Shown: positions 31,401 to 34,538 of the stretch, piece after piece | How positions within the stretch are numbered: the stretch's first letter is position 1 | Layout of the letters: each line of letters starts with the position of its first letter | Source of the DNA: a virus | Length of the DNA stretch: 34,538 nt | Reading direction: 5' to 3' (one strand) | IMG/VR virus record: IMGVR_UViG_3300030012_004560 | Span: 1,899 to 36,436 of that record | Program-made: the position numbers and the translations under genes | The notes under the pieces: generated by a model | Seen by the model: only the letters and a program-made list of their open reading frames with translations | The model's database searches: none | Told to the model about the DNA's origin: nothing

Positions 31401-34164
31401 ATATTTTATCATTATCGTCTTCAAAAGCATTCCAATTAGGTGGATTAATTGATGAATCATTTATATCAGTTAAGATAGTATTAGACGGATTTAAATTAAA
31501 ATTTGAAGTTAAAGTAGAAAACCCACTATCAGGTACTGCGGGCATTGCTGTTTGAGGACTTTCACATAATATACTATTTATATCATATATATCCCAATAA
31601 CTATTATCATCTGCATGATAATAGACTAATTTATATTGAAATAACTGACCACCAGCGGACCCAGAGGGGGCTACTCTTATTGTAGGTGATATTCTAATGT
31701 TAGTTAATCCTTGATAAACTGCTTTTTTGTGTTGTCCTCCTAATAGTTGAGCAGATCTAAATTGAATACCACCACTATCTATGGTTTTTATTCCACTATA
31801 TATGTTTGGGTGGGAGTTATTATTATTCCATTCAGAACCCGTTAGAGTAGTATCAATTCCCCCATTTTCAAACCCACCAGGAAAATAATAATTAGTATTA
31901 TAAGAAGTATTAGAAGCAGTAATAAAATTTGCATTAGTATCGTGACTACTAGTGAATTTTAATTGGGCTCCGTTAAATGATGCTACGTTACCTCTAGAAC
32001 CTGTAACGCTAAAGAAATGCTTAGAACCTGTAGTTTTAAAATTTCTAAAAGTAGTAGCATTAGTAATATTTTCAGACGCATTAGTTGATTGTGGAATGCC
32101 TCCAACAACTGTATTTTTATTGGCTTCAAATTTAAGTATTCCCTCTAAGTCAGAAGGAGAATTAATTATAGGATGAGGTCCAGTTTGCGCGACACCCGTT
32201 TTAGCTAAACGCCTTAACATAGAATTAAATTCGCCTGTACCTGCGCTTTCTTCTTCTAAGATGCTATCAAACCAACTTGAAAGGTGGGTTTTAGAAGCAT
32301 CATTGTCACTGCTTTTATAACCACGAGATGTACTAAGGCCCGCTCCTTTTACAACAAAAGAAGCACTTTCTATAACTTGTGGAGGATGGTAAAAACCATA
32401 TTCCCCTTCAGAAGCAGGATATCCAATAGCACTTAATAAAGAACCATTTATATTTAATGTTTCACCAACAGCAACATGATCATAATCGTCATGTGCAATT
32501 CCTTCAAAACTATTTGATACTTCAACTGCGGCATCTAGTAATACAAAATCAAATTCCTCAAAAATAGGACTAACAAATACTGTAGTAGTTAATGAAGAAC
32601 CTGAGGTTGATAGTATAAAATCACCCCCACTTTCAGGATTTTCTGTAAATGTAGGGCTTGTTAAAATTAGTCCAGAGATTGAATCAAATGTGGGTTTATC
32701 ACGGGGGTTTATTTTTTTTAATATAGATGAGGTAAAAAATGTTAATTCACCTGTAAATACATCATTGGCTACAACTTCAAAAATATAGTCAGGATCAATA
32801 TTATTAGGTATTGTACCTAATGTAAGGGTTTCTGTAACTGTTTCGGCACTAACTAAAGTATTAGCTGCTACATTAGGTTTAGTTATAAGGGCTAAACCGT
32901 TTTCATAAAAGATATTACCTACAAAAGGTGAACCATTTATGGATTCAGATAAATTCAGTACTTCACTACCAGTAATTGCTTTATTTAAAATTATTATTTG
33001 AGAAATTTCACCACCAGCTGGATTAATTTCATATGAATCTACACTTCTAGATCCTCCTTTATTTCCTATAAATAAATCTGCTTCGTTGCCACAGTTTGTA
33101 GTAGTATCAGTAGCGGTTGTTTCAGCAATACCACTAGTATAACTTCTTAAAGTATTTCCTTCCTTTACAAAAATATAATTAAGTAATGCAGTTCCATATA
33201 TAGGTGCTTGGACTCTACATGTTGAGTTTTCATCAGATCTTTCAAAATAAAGATTACTACCTTCAGAGTATATTGCAAAAGGGTAACTATTACCTGCGTC
33301 TACTTCTTGGCGACCCGTTAAGCTTCCTGATTCTTTAAGGTTAGGATTTATGGGGGTTCCCGCAATAGTTTTAGTAAATCCTTTAGATATTATATATTTT
33401 GTACCTATAGTATCATTTGGTTTATACCAAAAACTAATAGTGAAATCTTCATCACTAAAATTAAAATTATTACTATGTGCTACCTTAACATATCCTTCGT
33501 CTAAATTAATACCAGTGTATTCTGATAATCCACCCTCCATATATTTAATAGAACAACTTACATATTCTACTGAATTAAGATAAGTAGAATCATCAGTAAA
33601 ATAGTTATTTAATGTTCCTGGGGCGTTTACTATTAATTTTCCAGTTCTAATTTCATGGTTTAAATCAGTATATTTGTAACCATAAGTAGGACCTAGATAA
33701 AAACATTTTTCTTTTTCTTTAGGATAATTTTGAGCGTGCCCATCAACTAAAGTAACATTTGTACTATCAAAAATATTTCCCTTAGAATCATCTTTATAAG
33801 CTCCATTTAGGTTAAAAGTACCTTTTTGTATACCGTTACCCGTATTTTTTTGAGATATTTCTAGAACGTTGGCACGGCCATATAGGCGCTTTTCTTGATC
33901 TATATATTCAAGACCACCTAATAAATTTGCATAATTTTGTACTCCTCCTTTATATAAGAGAAATTCTATTTGTCTATACCTTTTAGCATTAAGTATGTCT
34001 CCTAATTCGGTAGAGTAAGTATCTAAACTAGCTGAACTATATTGTGTATTAACAAAACTAATATCTAATGAAGCCGTGTTTGCTGAGCTTACATTATATT
34101 CTTTATGGGCCTCAAATGCTAATATTCCAGCATCTGAAGCCTTGAACTTTTTGTATACAAACAT
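28492..34164 (-). CDS. Giant virion fibre or baseplate protein with LamG domain (1890 aa)
   Basis: Residues about 215-405 form a LamG / concanavalin-like sugar-binding domain (YVKVAHSNNFNFSDEDFTIS, then FWYKPNDT, ending EISQIIILNKAITGSEVLNL). The N-terminus (MFVYKKFKASDAGILAFEAH) and the low-Cys, Ser/Thr/Asn/Gly-rich remainder indicate a large extracellular beta-rich adhesin. The C-terminal 60 residues (YVTTVGLYNDEGELLVVGKL) are clearly related to the end of the protein encoded just upstream. The ATG at 34164 overlaps the stop of that gene by one base (TAATG). Expected role: host-surface binding or baseplate-associated fibre. Assignment to a specific T4 fibre is not possible. It lacks an obvious chaperone domain. 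Confidence 0.78.
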   Translation of the reverse strand: MFVYKKFKASDAGILAFEAHKEYNVSSANTASLDISFVNTQYSSASLDTYSTELGDILNAKRYRQIEFLLYKGGVQNYANLLGGLEYIDQEKRLYGRANVLEISQKNTGNGIQKGTFNLNGAYKDDSKGNIFDSTNVTLVDGHAQNYPKEKEKCFYLGPTYGYKYTDLNHEIRTGKLIVNAPGTLNNYFTDDSTYLNSVEYVSCSIKYMEGGLSEYTGINLDEGYVKVAHSNNFNFSDEDFTISFWYKPNDTIGTKYIISKGFTKTIAGTPINPNLKESGSLTGRQEVDAGNSYPFAIYSEGSNLYFERSDENSTCRVQAPIYGTALLNYIFVKEGNTLRSYTSGIAETTATDTTTNCGNEADLFIGNKGGSRSVDSYEINPAGGEISQIIILNKAITGSEVLNLSESINGSPFVGNIFYENGLALITKPNVAANTLVSAETVTETLTLGTIPNNIDPDYIFEVVANDVFTGELTFFTSSILKKINPRDKPTFDSISGLILTSPTFTENPESGGDFILSTSGSSLTTTVFVSPIFEEFDFVLLDAAVEVSNSFEGIAHDDYDHVAVGETLNINGSLLSAIGYPASEGEYGFYHPPQVIESASFVVKGAGLSTSRGYKSSDNDASKTHLSSWFDSILEEESAGTGEFNSMLRRLAKTGVAQTGPHPIINSPSDLEGILKFEANKNTVVGGIPQSTNASENITNATTFRNFKTTGSKHFFSVTGSRGNVASFNGAQLKFTSSHDTNANFITASNTSYNTNYYFPGGFENGGIDTTLTGSEWNNNNSHPNIYSGIKTIDSGGIQFRSAQLLGGQHKKAVYQGLTNIRISPTIRVAPSGSAGGQLFQYKLVYYHADDNSYWDIYDINSILCESPQTAMPAVPDSGFSTLTSNFNLNPSNTILTDINDSSINPPNWNAFEDDNDKILLLFKTELNPSGDSDLTGTENGILIESPSVITIGNQSPSFGPRDVLYLESDYIYPISGNQEFSHFFSINGITTDSASLINGANTFAYNPPHPLPDVFHYTRGIVDNISSSFYISESLGDDGFGGIAVSHSFVTTPLALRVELVEFDIDQSNPSAIVPDFFQGGRILTSSLFPAETNIGGTFTNANPLVTGDQGASGLARDLDFQFEITKSTDETAIAWRMGVVSADNPGDLTSVDDFPLIPVNTAEGFGFSGVHIATFRPTATYSLAPNPSNPNPLTNDHLRAISTSTHSLNGGTIVSNIHKKDDLSIAGSALLMDGTLPTIVSDLDLSNGLNPSLVDIHFNQEFLITESHWVVTASYQPALPVKVSASFVTSEKGLYEFHQLRSLYFHNPQDPLNNDIPIYSDWVNNPENAPQLQYKVFIEGVEQTDFSQTSSFAPNRLQTIYNDNAQIIGHLGHAAANTSMSIEVTLVTGSNGDDALVYPHQGIAIKDVEIVALTSSFQVTKLDGSSFTSEEAQAVSCSVNSPHTNAGDPDIPFDVGVQPSIHIVSFSGGSQNRQIMHLGLDYFTTESSNMLCELQFDNPFSPIEAKIPFNYEPGKIYRFDFKSGSCQALVSYLDPPALPADAGFGFKITDASGDIIPGSPQKFIQSAGATTIFDNTNDDFDATFTEAGTGHVVLFSSGTHAGDYLDGNVSASFTIEIDELSIDILAIQGSNTSNENVTFTGTVTPDNLQVTSSHVDQGSHGFFTTGSAIYDVVGQAGGNGNPITINQTLFITASSPATASVDEASGFDYTQTPVVINSGDLSDDMVGGTFTFTDITGNTIIYIITAVDTVNGTITLDSQTIPAEGFDNQILVAPQDTNITLTYNQPTDNENFSLVFKNNQLIFENEFHCTVDEDEYNFTLNPTARKYKTIQRGELANFATGSNFRPYVTTVGLYNDEGELLVVGKLAQPVKMSNETDTTFVVRYDT

Positions 34165-34538
34165 TAATAGTCAAGTTTAACTTTGATTAGTGCTTCTTTT
34201 GTGAAATCTTTTGTTAGTGGTTGGCTTAGTTTAGCTACTGCTAATAATTCGTTAGCGTCGTTATATAATCCTACGGTTGTAATATAAGTAGTGGGGTTAT
34301 CCACCATAGATGTAAGGTTTATGTTACCTTTATCATCTATAAAAGATGGGTTAGTTGTATAGTTAAAATCTTTGTTTTTAGCTCTTACAAAATAAAATTG
34401 AGAAGAGATTTTTTCTTCAGAATCTAATCCAAATTCACCTGTGTTAAGTTGTGCTGTTAAAAGGGCTCTATTATTACCTACAGCTGCACTAGAATCACGT
34501 GTAGGGAGGGAGGTTATAAATGAATTTTCGTGTAAGGC
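34164..34538 (-). CDS. C-terminal part of a virion protein, 5' end cut by window edge
   Basis: An open frame enters from the right edge and ends at a TAA that overlaps the next ATG by one base. The visible 124 residues contain ISSQFYFVRAKNKDFNYTTN (about 47-66) and YITTVGLYNDANELLAVAKL (about 86-105), ending in LTKDFTKEALIKVKLDY. The last part is homologous to the end of the 1890-residue protein, with the TTVGLYND and KL-QP spacing conserved. This suggests two paralogous structural proteins in tandem that attach to the same virion component through this end. I recall similar C-termini in marine T4-like phages. The function is not known beyond structural. Confidence 0.75.
   Translation of the reverse strand, partial: ALHENSFITSLPTRDSSAAVGNNRALLTAQLNTGEFGLDSEEKISSQFYFVRAKNKDFNYTTNPSFIDDKGNINLTSMVDNPTTYITTVGLYNDANELLAVAKLSQPLTKDFTKEALIKVKLDY

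Noticed and set aside
1-34538. tRNA genes, CRISPR arrays, insertion sequences and attachment sites
   Set aside because: I saw no cloverleaf with CCA-type ends, no regularly spaced direct repeats with spacers, no transposase frame and no tRNA-like attachment core. All gaps between genes are under 200 nt.

Overview
This window reads as the head-assembly region of a T4-like, tailed (contractile-tail type) double-stranded DNA phage. Head genes recognised from their own sequence run in the order large terminase (gp17), portal (gp20), a conserved head-module protein, prohead protease (gp21), scaffold (gp22), major capsid protein (gp23), then PhoH. All of these lie on the minus strand and are read from right to left. 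The DNA is AT-rich. Most starts lack a Shine-Dalgarno sequence, and one exported protein has a signal peptide ending in a Ser-Gln motif common in Flavobacteriia. A Bacteroidota host is therefore a reasonable but unproven inference. Lineage cannot be fixed without a database search.

Layout in order of transcription (right to left). 34538-28492: two fibre or baseplate-type structural proteins, the first cut by the window edge, sharing a homologous C-terminal domain. 28495-27126: a GIY-YIG-like nuclease and a T4 gp61-like primase. 27096-23435: a 1121-residue fusion (NMN adenylyltransferase-like domain, HExxH metallopeptidase-like domain, very basic linker, nucleotidyltransferase/ligase domain) and a small partner. 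23380-18520: small, basic, Cys- or Asp-rich proteins of types that recur in marine phages, a cupin-like protein and an HExxH metallopeptidase. 18400-15501: an FAD-dependent dehydrogenase, a small conserved protein, a NadR-like P-loop kinase and two possible envelope or lysis proteins. 15459-4878: a multi-module 641-residue protein, then the terminase-to-capsid block. 4799-1: PhoH, a small protein, and a large trimeric fibre protein cut by the left edge. The only convincing plus-strand gene is a 70-residue membrane protein between scaffold and protease.

Two small genes, of 55 and 46 codons, lie between the gp20-side head protein and gp21. Many gene pairs are coupled through ATGA or TAATG overlaps. 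Four rho-independent terminators divide the minus strand into transcription units. An AT-rich box (TATATTTATA on the coding strand, with no evident -35) stands shortly before several genes and is a candidate phage promoter.

The most interesting signal is a set of short motifs of the form (L/I/V)-x-E followed by S/G/A. They recur in the capsid protein, scaffold, the 55-residue protein, the 641-residue protein, several small basic proteins and the 1121-residue fusion. They match the cleavage rule of T4-type prohead proteases. I infer that many proteins encoded here may be prohead cargo matured by gp21, including one enzyme polyprotein. The capsid protein and the 55-residue protein share 13 identical residues starting at the predicted cleavage point.
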